From contig NZ_CP136624.1 of assembly GCF_032917945.1 (NCBI RefSeq), positions 8,665,001 to 8,729,000 on the forward strand: a stretch of 64,000 nt of DNA. The letters are read 5' to 3'. The notes below the pieces were generated by a model. That model ran no database searches and was not told the origin of the DNA. It saw only the letters and a program-made list of their open reading frames with translations. The position numbers were made by a program, and so were the translations under genes. This DNA is from Bradyrhizobium sp. sBnM-33 (GTDB lineage: Bacteria > Pseudomonadota > Alphaproteobacteria > Rhizobiales > Xanthobacteraceae). How positions within the stretch are numbered: position 1 is the first letter of the stretch; every line of letters starts with the position of its first letter. Positions 8,839-17,457 of this stretch are shown one piece after another.

Positions 8839-9324
8839 ATGTTTACCGAACCGGAAACCTGGGTCGCGATTGCCTTCGTCATCCTGCTGGTGCTGTTTGC
8901 CTATCTCGGCATCCACAAGACGGTACTGACGGCGCTCGATCATCGCGGCGAACGCATCAAGGCGGAACTTGACGACGCCCGCCGTCTGAAAGAGGAGGCC
9001 GCCAAGCTGCTCGGCGAGTATCAGACCCGCCGCGCCAGCGCCGAGCGCGAGGCCGAGGAGATCGTCGCCAACGCCAAGGCCGAAGCGGAGCGCATCGCGA
9101 CCGAAGCCAAGGCCAAGATGGAAGACTTCGTCGCCCGCCGCACCAAGACCGCCGAGAGCAAGATTGCGCTGGCCGAAGCCCAGGCACTGGCCGACGTCCG
9201 TGCCGCCGCGGCCAACGCTGCGGTCGAAGCCGCCTCGACCATCCTGTCGCAGTCGGTCAAGGGCTCGGTCGCCGACGACCTGCTCGCCAAGGGCATTGCC
9301 GAGGTTCGCGCCAAGCTGAACTGA
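8839..9324 (+). CDS. atpF: ATP synthase FO subunit b
   Basis: A 161-residue stalk subunit with an N-terminal helix ([20 protein letters not shown]) and a long coiled coil rich in Ala, Glu and Arg. It ends the FO operon and is followed by a strong terminator. The F1 genes (delta, alpha, gamma, beta, epsilon) are not in the window, consistent with the separated FO/F1 operons of this group. Confidence 0.95.
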   Translation: MFTEPETWVAIAFVILLVLFAYLGIHKTVLTALDHRGERIKAELDDARRLKEEAAKLLGEYQTRRASAEREAEEIVANAKAEAERIATEAKAKMEDFVARRTKTAESKIALAEAQALADVRAAAANAAVEAASTILSQSVKGSVADDLLAKGIAEVRAKLN

Positions 9325-9343
9325 GCGCTTTCCTCCATCAATC

Positions 9344-9378
9344 AAAAGCCGGCGCGAGACGATCGCGCCGGCTTTTTT
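9344..9378. terminator. Bidirectional terminator between atpF and a convergent gene
   Basis: AAAAGCCGGCGCGA pairs with TCGCGCCGGCTTTT around a five-base loop. T-runs follow on the plus strand and, from the leading As, on the minus strand. It overlaps the last bases of the convergent gene. Confidence 0.9.
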
Positions 9379-10012
9379 ATTGCTTCTTCTTCTTCGGTGC
9401 CGGGCGTTCGGGCTTTAAGGCCTGCGGGTCGAATCCGATATAGAAGATGTAGCTGTCACCGACGGCGCCGGGGGGCGCCGGATAGGTGAGGTCTTCGGCG
9501 ACCAGCGTGAACGGCTCGCTGCCGCTCTCGGTCATATTGACGGTGGTCTGGTAGGCCTTGGTGGCGATGGTCTTCTCAGATACGCCGCCATGCACCACTG
9601 CGACACGTATAGGGACCTGGACCGAGGCCGGCGCGCCGGCGGGACCCGCGATGACGCGGCCCTGAATGCCGATCCGCGCCGTGATCACGCCGCCATTGAT
9701 GCTGCATTCGCGGGCCATCTTGCTGATCGTCGCCTGGAACCGCAGGTCGTTGCCGACCGGCTGCTTGCCGGGCGCAGCGACCGCGTAGGTGGATGCGCCT
9801 GACCGGACCGTGACCGGCGGACAGGTCAGATCGCCAGTGTCCTGCGGAACTGTCGGCGCAGCGGTGGCCGGCTCCTCGTCCGACTTGCCACCGAACAGGC
9901 TCTTGAAACGGTCGGTCAGCGATTGCGCCGATGCCGGCGCCGCCGTCAGACAGGCCAGACCGCCCGCGACCGCAGCCACAGCCATCACCCTGGCCAAACG
10001 ATTGTCACCCAT
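9377..10012 (-). CDS. Secreted hypothetical protein
   Basis: 211 residues from ATG at 10012, preceded by GGGGAC with good spacing; an upstream ATG at 10033 (MGLRGRR) is possible. A signal peptide is clear (MGDNRLARVMAVAAVAGGLA to PASAQ). The mature part has two cysteines, one in GDLTCPPVTVRSG and one in MARECSINGG. These are followed by a beta-rich domain with ARIGIQGRVIAGPAG, and the tail is lysine-rich (PKKKKQ). Probably periplasmic or a surface protein. No named family recognised. Confidence 0.7.
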   Translation of the reverse strand: MGDNRLARVMAVAAVAGGLACLTAAPASAQSLTDRFKSLFGGKSDEEPATAAPTVPQDTGDLTCPPVTVRSGASTYAVAAPGKQPVGNDLRFQATISKMARECSINGGVITARIGIQGRVIAGPAGAPASVQVPIRVAVVHGGVSEKTIATKAYQTTVNMTESGSEPFTLVAEDLTYPAPPGAVGDSYIFYIGFDPQALKPERPAPKKKKQ

Positions 10013-10120
10013 GCGACGTCCCCGCAATCCCATCGTCCCACGTGAATTTGTTCGCGGCGGCGTTATAGCAGCCCAATGGCGGCGAACCCAAGGCACCCAA
10101 AAGGCTTAGAAATCAACGGT

Positions 10121-10708
10121 TCAGCCGCGGAAATCCTCATGCAGCAGGCCGAACAGCAGGTGGTCCTGCCAGATGCCGTTGATACAGAGATAGCGCCGCG
10201 CCAGCCCCTCGCGGGTGAAGCCGCATTTCTCCAGCACCCGGATCGACGGCGTATTGGAGGGAATGCAGGCTGCCTCGATGCGGTGCAGATTGAGCTCGCC
10301 GAACAGGGTCGGCAGCAGTACCCGCAGCGCCGCGGTCATGTAGCCGCGGCCGGCGTGAGGCTCGCCGACCCAATATCCGATGGTGCCGGCCTGCACGATG
10401 CCGCGGCGGACATTGGCGAGCGTAATGCCGCCGATCATGGCGCCATCACGCTCACGGAAGATGATGAAGGGATAGGAGCGGTCGGCGGCGATATCCTCGG
10501 CGTAGCGGCGCAGCCGGCGACGGAACCCGGCGCGGGTCAGATCGTCCGACGGCCAAATCGGCTCCCATGGCGTCAGATAGGTCCGGCTTTGTTCGCGCAA
10601 TTGCGCCCATTGCGGAAAGTCCGCCATCTGGGGAGCGCGCAGCAGGAGACCGTGGCCGCGCGGCACGAGCGCAGCCGGTCCGCTGGTTGGCAAACGAAAC
10701 AGGGCCAT
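10121..10708 (-). CDS. GNAT acetyltransferase, RimJ/RimL type
   Basis: A 195-residue acetyl-CoA-dependent N-acetyltransferase, of the branch that modifies ribosomal proteins or small amines. The acetyl-CoA loop is seen in GYWVGEPHAGRGYMTAALRV, and the end block RIEAACIPSNTPSIRVLEKC followed by GF is typical of RimJ/RimL relatives. The start MALFRLPTSGP is chosen because upstream the frame runs through an intergenic repeat, which gives a false N-terminal extension. It may be read after the M16 protease gene, with the repeat between them. Confidence 0.82.
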   Translation of the reverse strand: MALFRLPTSGPAALVPRGHGLLLRAPQMADFPQWAQLREQSRTYLTPWEPIWPSDDLTRAGFRRRLRRYAEDIAADRSYPFIIFRERDGAMIGGITLANVRRGIVQAGTIGYWVGEPHAGRGYMTAALRVLLPTLFGELNLHRIEAACIPSNTPSIRVLEKCGFTREGLARRYLCINGIWQDHLLFGLLHEDFRG

Positions 10709-10731
10709 GCCGCTCTCTCCCGCCCTAACTA

Positions 10732-10859
10732 GCTCTCCCTCGCCCCGCTCTGGCGGGGAGAGGGTCGGGGTGAGGGGCTCTCTCCACGAGCCGTATTCGC
10801 AGAGAGAGCCCCTTACCCGGCGCTTCGCGCCGACCTCTCCCCGCAAGCGGGGAGAGGTT
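10732..10859. repeat. Intergenic palindromic repeat (CTCTCCCC type)
   Basis: Two GC-rich hairpins with GGGGAGAGG arms and an intervening GAGGGGCTCTCTCC/GAGAGAGCCCC pair. A related copy lies at 27412-27606. This is an intergenic repeat type of rhizobial genomes, and it fills the gap between the GNAT and M16 protease genes. Confidence 0.75.
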
Positions 10860-10866
10860 AACAACC

Positions 10867-12156
10867 TTAATGTAGGAGCGTTTTCGCCTTTGACCGCGTC
10901 AATCCTTCCGCAAAAGACACCGCCGTGTCCAGGCCCCTTCCGCTGCCAAGCGCGACAACCGCCGGCCGGCTGCGGGATAATAGCGCATGCGCTGCGTTGC
11001 GGGTCGATTCGATGGAGACCGCATCGATCCTGGTGACCAGCTCCTCCACCGTCAGCGGCCGTCCATAGGCCAGCACGTGCCGCGCAAGCTGTTCGGCCCT
11101 GGACGAGCAGCTTTCCAGCGCCATCAACAGCCCCGCCTTCATCTGCGCTTTCGCCCGCGCGATCTCGGCTTCGGTCAGGGTTTCCACGGCGTCGTTGATG
11201 ACGTCGACGATCACCTCCATCATCTCCGGGGCGTCGCCGGGATCCGTGCCGGTGTAGAGGCCGAAGAACCCGGTGTCGGTATAGGGCGCGTGGAAGGTGT
11301 AGATCGAGTAGCAGAGGCCGCGCTTTTCGCGCACTTCCTGGAACAGCCGCGACGACATCCCGCCGCCCAACGTGTTGGTGAAGACCTGCAGCGAGAACAG
11401 CGACAGGTCGGTCTGCGGCACGCCTTCGAGCGCCAGCGTCAGATGCGCCTGTTCGAGATCGCGGTGAACCACGCGCGAGCCGCCCTTGCCGAACATCGCG
11501 GCTTGCGGCTTCGGTGCCGGCGTGGCGTCGAAGCTGGCAAACTTCTGCGCCGCTTCCTCCACCACGCGCTTGTGGTCGACCGCGCCGGCGGCCGCCACCA
11601 CCATGTCGGGGCCGCGGTAATGCGTCGAAAGATAGCCGCGCAGCATGTCGCGATCGAAATTCTTCAGCGTCTTCGCGGTGCCGAGCAGCGACCGGCCCAT
11701 CGGTTGGTCCGGAAAGCAGAGCTCGTTGAGGTGCTCGAACACGACGTCGTCGGGCGTATCCTGCGCCGCGCCGATTTCCTGCACGATGACGCTCTTCTCG
11801 CGCTCGAGTTCGTCAGGCACAAAGGACGGATTGGTGAGGATGTCGGAGAGCACGTCGAGCGCGAGCGGCACGTCGGCCTTCATCACCCGCGCATAATAGG
11901 CCGTGGTCTCGGTCGAGGTCCCGGCATTGAGGTCGCCGCCGACAGCCTCGATTTCTTCCACAATCTCGCGCGAGGAGCGCCGCGTCGTGCCCTTGAAAGC
12001 CATGTGTTCGAGGAGATGCGAGATGCCGTGCTCGTTCGGCTTTTCGTCGCGACCACCAACGCCGGCCCAGACGCCGAGCGCCGCGGTTTCCAGATGCGGC
12101 ATGGTGTCGGTGACGACCGTCAGGCCGGATGGCAGCTTGGTGACGTCAACGCTCAT
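10867..12156 (-). CDS. M16 zinc protease (processing-peptidase-like)
   Basis: A 429-residue pitrilysin-family metalloprotease related to the beta subunit of mitochondrial processing peptidase. The inverted zinc motif is HLLEH at residues 47-51, followed by the downstream glutamate region (ELEREKSVIVQEI). The second half-domain shows the GGGMSSRLFQEVREKRGLCY block. No signal peptide is visible, so it is probably cytoplasmic. The start overlaps the stop of thrC by four bases (ATGA), giving coupled translation. Confidence 0.92.
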   Translation of the reverse strand: MSVDVTKLPSGLTVVTDTMPHLETAALGVWAGVGGRDEKPNEHGISHLLEHMAFKGTTRRSSREIVEEIEAVGGDLNAGTSTETTAYYARVMKADVPLALDVLSDILTNPSFVPDELEREKSVIVQEIGAAQDTPDDVVFEHLNELCFPDQPMGRSLLGTAKTLKNFDRDMLRGYLSTHYRGPDMVVAAAGAVDHKRVVEEAAQKFASFDATPAPKPQAAMFGKGGSRVVHRDLEQAHLTLALEGVPQTDLSLFSLQVFTNTLGGGMSSRLFQEVREKRGLCYSIYTFHAPYTDTGFFGLYTGTDPGDAPEMMEVIVDVINDAVETLTEAEIARAKAQMKAGLLMALESCSSRAEQLARHVLAYGRPLTVEELVTRIDAVSIESTRNAAHALLSRSRPAVVALGSGRGLDTAVSFAEGLTRSKAKTLLH

Positions 12157-13571
12157 CCCGCAACTCCCTGCTTCGCAGCGCGGCTGACCGAGCGCACGAA
12201 TCGCTCCACCTCGGCTGAATCGTTTTTCATCACCGTGATATGTTCGGATTTGGTCATGAGGCCGTCGAGCCAGGCCGGCAGTTGCGGCCGCACGCCGCAC
12301 GCGGCTTCCACGGCATCGGGGAACTTGGCCGGATGCGCGGTCGACAACACGATGTTGGGGATCTTCGAGTCCGACGTATCGCGATCGGCCACCGCCAGCG
12401 CCACCGCGGTATGGGGATCGACGAGGTCGCCGACCTCGCGCCAGGCGGCGCGGATCGCGGCCGACGTCTCGGTCTCGTCGGCGCGGCCGGCGTCGAACTC
12501 CTCGCGGATCGCGGCCAGCATGGCATCCGGCAGCACGAAACGTCCGGACTGTTTTAGCGAGGCCATCAGCCGGCGGACACTGTCGGGATCGCGACGGCTG
12601 GCCTCGAACAACAGCCGCTCGAAATTCGAGGAGACCTGGATATCCATCGAAGGCGAAGCCGAGGCATGAACCTCGCGGACTTCATAGATGCCGGTCTTGA
12701 GCGTGCGCGGCAGGATGTCGTTGATGTTGGAGGCGATGCGTAGCCAGCGCACCGGCAGCCCCATCCTCTTCGCCACGTAGCCCGCAAAGATGTCGCCGAA
12801 ATTTCCCGTCGGCACTGTGAAATCCACGGTTCGCGCGGGCGCTCCGAGCGCCACCGCCGACGTGAAGTAGTACACTACCTGCGCGACGATCCGCGCCCAG
12901 TTGATCGAGTTGACGCCCGACAACGAGACCGCGTCGCGAAAGCCGTGATGGTTGAACATCGCCTTCAGGATCGCCTGGCAATCATCGAAGGTGCCCTCGA
13001 TCGCCACCGCATGCACATTGGCAGCGCCCGTCGTCGTCATCATTCGCCGCTGCACGTCGGAGATGCGCCCGTTCGGGAACAGCACGACCAGATCGACATT
13101 GTCGAGATTGGCAAACGCATCAACGGCGGCGCCGCCGGTGTCGCCTGAAGTGGCGACCACGATGGTGGTGCGCTGGCTGCGCTTGGCCAGCACATGATCC
13201 ATCAGCCGCGAGATCAACTGCATCGCGACGTCCTTGAACGCCAGCGTCGGACCGTGGAACAGCTCCAGCACGAATTGATGGGGGCTGACCTGGTTCAGCG
13301 GCACCACCGCGGGATGGCGGAACGTCGCATAAGCCTCATTCGCCATGCGTCCGAGGTCAGCGTCGGAAATTTCGCCTGCAGCAAACGGCTTGATGACGTC
13401 AACGGCAACTTCCCAATAGGGCCGGCCGAAGAAGGAGGCGATGGTCTCGCTCGATAACTGCGGCCAGACTTCAGGCACGTAGAGGCCGCCGTCGCGGGCG
13501 AGCCCGGTCAGCATCACATCGCAGAAACCCAGGACGGGGGCCTCCCCCCGCGTCGAAATATAGCGCGTCAA
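12153..13571 (-). CDS. thrC: Threonine synthase
   Basis: A 472-residue PLP enzyme that converts O-phosphohomoserine to threonine. The PLP lysine is Lys113 in HGPTLAFKDVAMQL, and the phosphate-binding region ATSGDTGGAAVDAF is clear. The start is assigned to TTG at 13571 because GGAGG lies just before it and the protein then begins (M)TRYISTRGEAP, as in the family; an in-frame TTG four codons upstream lies inside the ribosome site. It is first in a thrC-M16 protease coupled pair. Confidence 0.93.
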   Translation of the reverse strand: MTRYISTRGEAPVLGFCDVMLTGLARDGGLYVPEVWPQLSSETIASFFGRPYWEVAVDVIKPFAAGEISDADLGRMANEAYATFRHPAVVPLNQVSPHQFVLELFHGPTLAFKDVAMQLISRLMDHVLAKRSQRTTIVVATSGDTGGAAVDAFANLDNVDLVVLFPNGRISDVQRRMMTTTGAANVHAVAIEGTFDDCQAILKAMFNHHGFRDAVSLSGVNSINWARIVAQVVYYFTSAVALGAPARTVDFTVPTGNFGDIFAGYVAKRMGLPVRWLRIASNINDILPRTLKTGIYEVREVHASASPSMDIQVSSNFERLLFEASRRDPDSVRRLMASLKQSGRFVLPDAMLAAIREEFDAGRADETETSAAIRAAWREVGDLVDPHTAVALAVADRDTSDSKIPNIVLSTAHPAKFPDAVEAACGVRPQLPAWLDGLMTKSEHITVMKNDSAEVERFVRSVSRAAKQGVAG

Positions 13572-13756
13572 ACCACCCTCCAAAGGCGCAAGCCCTATGC
13601 CAAGCCTTTGATATTAGCCATGAATTAGATTTCGCCAAGCGCGAAGCGAGGGCGCACCATAATGGGTTTTGTGGCGAAGGGGAAATGGCATGAGAGGGGA
13701 AAAGACTGTTCAAGACGCGCGGCGTGGCCCTTCCACGTCATGTATGGACGGCCCCC

Positions 13757-14003
13757 TCTCGGCAAGGGCTTTTTGGTGCTTCGGCAATGGATCGGGGAGC
13801 GGTCATGTATACGGCCTCGAGAAGCGGCCATTGACCGCGGGCCCTGATGGAGATCGCGGATCGAATTCCAATCATTGCGGCGCGCTGTGACGCGCAATGA
13901 CGTGTCGGAGTGTTTCGATCCTGGTTTCCTGACCATTTGCCATCACACCTTAATTGCCCTTCCGATAGGGATGAGCGCGAGCGCGGCGGCTGTCGCCCTT
14001 CAA
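13757..14003 (-). ncRNA. Candidate bridge RNA region of the IS1111-type element
   Basis: Non-coding 3' end of the element. A stem-loop at 13871-13904 carries ATCATTGCG and CGCAATGACGTG, matching the REP target on both strands. Farther along, GTCATGTAT (13802-13810) repeats exactly the element's junction sequence at 13737-13745, and a six-base match to the other end (TGATGG) is near 13845. The order target-like loop then donor-like loop fits the bridge RNA described for IS110-family elements. That a transcript exists is inferred. Confidence 0.5.
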
Positions 14004-15035
14004 CTAGGCAGCAGCCGGCGCGCTCGCGCGGTCTCGGTAAACTTCTCCTTTGCTCAGCATGGCCCAGAGGATGCGCGCGGCTTTAGCGGCGAACGCCACC
14101 ATGGCGACCTTGTAAGGCCGCCGCGCCAAAAGATCGCGCAGCCACGGGTCGCTGACGCCGCGCCTCTTTTGCTGCCGCAGATGGGCGCTGGCTCCGCTGA
14201 TCAGCAGCGCGCGCAACATACGATCTCCCTGTTTGGAGATACGCCCTGGGCGATGCTTGCCGCCAGTACCGTGGTCCTTGCCGGTGAGCCCGATCCAGGC
14301 GGCGAAGTCCCGACCGGAGCGAAACACCTTCGCATCGGGCACTTTGGCCAACACCGTACTGGCGATGATCGGGCCGACGCCTGGGACTTCCATCAGCCGG
14401 CGCGCGTCCCGATCGCATCTGGCAGCCTTCGCGATCTGCCGTTCAAGCACGCGTTCATCGGCATTGAGCGCCTGCCAGTGCTGCGCCAGCATCAACAGAG
14501 CACATCGCATCATCTCCGGAATCTCTTCGCTCGGCTCCTCAAGCTTGGCCATCAGCTCACACAGCCCCTGATGTCCTTGCGCGGCCACGATCCCGAGCTC
14601 GCTCAGCGCTGCCCGCAAGGCGTTTGCCACCATCGTCCGCTGGCGAACCAGCAAGGCACGTGTGCCATGAACCGCCAGCGTGGCCTGTTGCTCGACGCTC
14701 TTCACCGGAACAAAGCGCATCGTCGGCCGGCCCACTGCCTCGCAGACACCTTCCGCATCCCGGCCGTCGTTCTTGTTGCGCTTGACGTAGGGCTTCACAT
14801 AGGCCGGCGGCATCAGTCGCACCTCATGGCCATAGCGCCTGATCACCCGGGCCCAATGATGTGCGCTCCCGCAAGCCTCCATGCCAACCAGGCACGGTGG
14901 CAACCCCGCAAAGAACTTCTCTACGGCAGCCCGCCTGAGCTGCCGCCTCAGCACAACCCTTCCCGATGCATCAATCCCGTGAACCTGAAACACGTTCTTA
15001 GCCAGATCCAACCCAATCGTGCTAATCTTCGTCAT
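14004..15035 (-). CDS. IS110-family transposase (IS1111 group)
   Basis: A 343-residue DEDD recombinase. The N-terminal RuvC-like domain has GLDLAKNVFQVHG (first Asp), MEACGSAHHWAR (Glu) and KNDGRDAEGVCEA (last acids). The C-terminal transposase_20 domain has EVPGVGPIIASTVLA and GLTGKDHGTGGKHRPGRISK, which includes the region of the catalytic serine. The frame is open upstream into the REP repeat; ATG at 15035 gives the family N-terminus. It looks intact, so the element may be active. Confidence 0.93.
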   Translation of the reverse strand: MTKISTIGLDLAKNVFQVHGIDASGRVVLRRQLRRAAVEKFFAGLPPCLVGMEACGSAHHWARVIRRYGHEVRLMPPAYVKPYVKRNKNDGRDAEGVCEAVGRPTMRFVPVKSVEQQATLAVHGTRALLVRQRTMVANALRAALSELGIVAAQGHQGLCELMAKLEEPSEEIPEMMRCALLMLAQHWQALNADERVLERQIAKAARCDRDARRLMEVPGVGPIIASTVLAKVPDAKVFRSGRDFAAWIGLTGKDHGTGGKHRPGRISKQGDRMLRALLISGASAHLRQQKRRGVSDPWLRDLLARRPYKVAMVAFAAKAARILWAMLSKGEVYRDRASAPAAA

Positions 15036-15110
15036 GGACGGTCCCCTTGTCTGGTTCGACTCAGCATCGCCAGTCTGGCACATCGATGCCGTTCGGGGGC
15101 CGTCCACCCC

Positions 15111-15205
15111 ATCATTGCGAGCGCAGCGAAGCAATCCACATCGGCGCCGGGACAGATGGATTGCTTCGCGGAAGCCTGTCATCGGGCGCGCGACCCGCGA
15201 TGACG
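15111..15205. repeat. REP repeat interrupted by the IS110-family element
   Basis: ATCATTGCGAGCGCAGCGAA leads into GCAATCC, then GGATTGCTTCGCGG to CGCGATGACG. This is a palindromic unit like that at 39455-39536 but lacking its first bases, which lie on the far side of the IS at 13733-13741. Confidence 0.8.
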
Positions 15206-15228
15206 TAGAGCGCCGAATCACCACAAGC

Positions 15229-15329
15229 CGTCATCCCCCGCGAAGGCGGGGGATCCAGTACGCCGCGGCCTCTCGATTCAGTACCAGCGCCTCTGGGATA
15301 CTGGGTCACCCGCCTTCGCGGGCGACGAC
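15229..15329. repeat. Intergenic palindromic repeat (GTCATCCCCCGCGAAGG type)
   Basis: The arms GTCATCCCCCGCGAAGGCGG and CCGCCTTCGCGGGCGACGAC enclose GGATCCAGTA and TACTGGGTCA. This is a second intergenic palindrome directly after the REP, filling the space before the lolC/E-like gene. Confidence 0.8.
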
Positions 15330-15392
15330 AGCCGGGTTCGGATCTTGCCGCAGCCTCTGCGGAGCGAGAGCAACGCTAAGGCCAGCGTGCCG

Positions 15393-16661
15393 TCACCCAT
15401 ATCGAAGCACATCGACCGGATCGAGCCGCGCGGCGCGCCAGGATGGATAGAGCGTCGCGAGCAATGACAGCGTCAATGCCATGACCACGACGGCGGCGGT
15501 TTCGGCAAAATCGATCTCCGCCGGCAGTTTTGACAAGAAGTAGAGTTTTGGCGGAAACAGCTCGGTATTGGTGAGCCAGGACAGGAATTGCCGGATCGTT
15601 TCGATATTCAGGCAAATCAGCATGCCGACGAGCAGTCCGGTCACCGTGCCGAGCACGCCGATCGCACCACCTGCGATCAGGAATATACGCATGATTGCCC
15701 CTCGCGATGCGCCCACGGTGCGCAGAATGGCGATGTCGCTGCCCTTGTCCTTCACCAGCATGATCAGGCCCGATACGATGTTCAGCGCGGCAACCAGCAC
15801 GATCAAGGTCAGGATCAGGAACATGACATTGCGCTCGACCTGAAGTGCGGCGAAGAAGGCCGAGGTGCGCCGCCGCCAGTCGACGAGGAACACCGGCCGC
15901 CCCGCGGCGTCAGCTACCGGTCTTCGGAAGCTGTCGACCCGGTCAGGGCTGCCGTCGATAAAAATTTCGATGGCGCTCACGTCGTTTGCACGGTTGAAAT
16001 AGGCCTGCGCCTCGGCGAGCGGCAGAAAAACCATGACGGAATCATATTCCGACATGTCGATGCTGAACACCGCCGCAACCTTGTACGGCTTGATATGCGC
16101 CGTCGTGCCCTTCGACCTCACTGCGCCATCTGCCGCGACCAGCGTGATATTGTCGCCGGCACGCAGCGACAATTGATCGGCAAGCCTGCGCCCGATGGCG
16201 ACCCCCCGCCCCTCGTTGAATTCATCCAGTGAGCCCTGCTGGATATTGCCGGCGATCGCGGCCAACTTGTTGAGATCGTCGGAGCGGATGCCGCGAACGA
16301 GCACGCCGGAGGCGTTGTGCGCCGATGATGCCAGGGCCGGAGCGTCCACCACGGGAGCGGCGAGCCGTATGCCTGGAACCCGACTGATGCGTTCGGTGAC
16401 GTCCTCCCAATCCGTCAGCGGCGCCTCAAGCGGTTGCACCAGAAGATGGCCGTTCAGGCCGACGATCTTGTCCACCAGTTCCTTGCGGAAGCCGTTCATG
16501 ACCGCCATCACGATAATCAGCGTCGCAACGCCGAGCATGATGCCGAGGAAGGAAAAACCGGCGATAACGGAAATGAAGCCTTCCTTGCGACGCGCCCGCA
16601 GATACCGCCCGGACAGCAGCCATTCGAATGCCGAGAACGGCAGGGGGCGCGGATTCTCCAT
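15393..16661 (-). CDS. Lipoprotein-releasing ABC permease, LolC/LolE type
   Basis: A 422-residue inner-membrane permease that, with the ATPase LolD, passes lipoproteins from the inner membrane to LolA. The opening FEWLLSGRYLRARRKEGFIS and VIAGFSFLGIMLGVATLIIV, the large periplasmic domain (about residues 50-270), and three C-terminal helices with DIAILRTVGASRGAIMRIF are family features. It ends in the usual ATLYPSWRAARLDPVDVLRYG block. No lolD gene follows; repeats and an IS element lie there instead. The partner ATPase must be encoded elsewhere. Confidence 0.92.
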   Translation of the reverse strand: MENPRPLPFSAFEWLLSGRYLRARRKEGFISVIAGFSFLGIMLGVATLIIVMAVMNGFRKELVDKIVGLNGHLLVQPLEAPLTDWEDVTERISRVPGIRLAAPVVDAPALASSAHNASGVLVRGIRSDDLNKLAAIAGNIQQGSLDEFNEGRGVAIGRRLADQLSLRAGDNITLVAADGAVRSKGTTAHIKPYKVAAVFSIDMSEYDSVMVFLPLAEAQAYFNRANDVSAIEIFIDGSPDRVDSFRRPVADAAGRPVFLVDWRRRTSAFFAALQVERNVMFLILTLIVLVAALNIVSGLIMLVKDKGSDIAILRTVGASRGAIMRIFLIAGGAIGVLGTVTGLLVGMLICLNIETIRQFLSWLTNTELFPPKLYFLSKLPAEIDFAETAAVVVMALTLSLLATLYPSWRAARLDPVDVLRYG

Positions 16662-16908
16662 GGTTAATTCATAGCGCGTTTTTGGAACGATTGGCGCCTA
16701 GCTTTGAAGAATGATCCTCGTTCACCGCCATATTCCTGCCACGCCAGATCAGGGCGCCGCGGGCTGTGAACGACAAACGGTGTCTCAACAAAGCAAGAAG
16801 AATTGGAGCGCCGGGAGGAGCCTGGCCATGACGAAAACGCGACTCGCTTTCATACAGTCAGCAAAGAGCCTGAAGATGCTGGCTACATTTTCCGTCAAGC
16901 TCTCAAAA

Positions 16909-17400
16909 TCAAGTCCGGTATTGTTCGTCGCTGACCTTTTCCATCCAGTCGACGGTCTTGCCGTCGAGCCGCTCCTGGATGGCGATATGGGTCATCGCCG
17001 TGGTCGGCGTCGCGCCATGCCAGTGTTTCTCGCCGGGCGGAAACCAGATGACGTCGCCCGGGTGGATTTCCTCGACACGTCCGCCCCAGACCTGCACCCA
17101 GCCGCGCCCCGAGGTGACGATCAGGGTCTGACCGAGCGGATGGGTGTGCCATGCCGTGCGCGCACCGGGCTCGAATGTGACGTGCGCACCGGCGACACGC
17201 GCCGGATCGGGCGCCTGCATCAGCGGATCGACGCGCACGCTGCCGGTGAAATATTCCGCAGGTCCTTTGCCGGACGGCTGTGAACCGCTTCGCTTGATTT
17301 CCATCGTTCCGTTCCTTGCATTAGCCGGGACAGCCGGCGTTGTTCCTGCTGCCAGCACCGCGAGGCCGGTGGTGGCGAGCAGGCGTCGTCGCGTGATCAT
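16909..17400 (-). CDS. Exported cupin-domain protein
   Basis: 163 residues with a twin-arginine-like leader ([20 protein letters not shown]). A single cupin barrel follows: [20 protein letters not shown] supplies the first metal-binding histidines, and [20 protein letters not shown] the second motif. Such cupins are often annotated as (R)-mandelonitrile lyase-like or carboxymuconolactone decarboxylase-associated, but substrates are mostly unknown. Probably periplasmic. It follows the PaoABC-type genes on the same strand after about 60 bases and may belong to the same transcript. Confidence 0.8.
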   Translation of the reverse strand: MITRRRLLATTGLAVLAAGTTPAVPANARNGTMEIKRSGSQPSGKGPAEYFTGSVRVDPLMQAPDPARVAGAHVTFEPGARTAWHTHPLGQTLIVTSGRGWVQVWGGRVEEIHPGDVIWFPPGEKHWHGATPTTAMTHIAIQERLDGKTVDWMEKVSDEQYRT

Positions 17401-17457
17401 GACGCTTTCCCCTTCGTGCTTGCGTCGAGCTTCGAAACGGTTGCGCCGCGTTACGGC

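Larger units (their letters stand above)
13742..15111 (-). mobile_element. IS110-family (IS1111-type) insertion sequence in a REP repeat
   Basis: About 1.37 kb. Perfect 12-base inverted repeats, TGGACGGCCCCC (13745-13756) and GGGGGCCGTCCA (15095-15106), lie a few bases inside the ends, as in the IS1111 group. The transposase starts about 60 bases from one end and leaves about 250 non-coding bases at the other. TCAT occurs at both junctions (13738-13741, 15112-15115). Joining the flanks rebuilds CGTCATTGCGAGCG, the beginning of the REP repeat seen intact at 39455, so the element sits inside a REP. Confidence 0.85.

Noticed and set aside
10987..12669. 560-codon plus-strand frame
   Set aside because: Antisense to the M16 protease and thrC; no domain, no ribosome site.
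13625..13936. Small frames between thrC and the IS1111-type transposase
   Set aside because: They cross the IS end, have no ribosome site or family likeness, and the region is better explained as IS end plus flank.
16828..17283. Plus-strand frame starting MTKTRLAFIQSAKSL with GGGAGGAG seven bases upstream
   Set aside because: The start and ribosome site look good and the first 35 residues are plausible, but most of the frame is antisense to the cupin gene. It may be the remnant of a lost gene; evidence is too thin to call.
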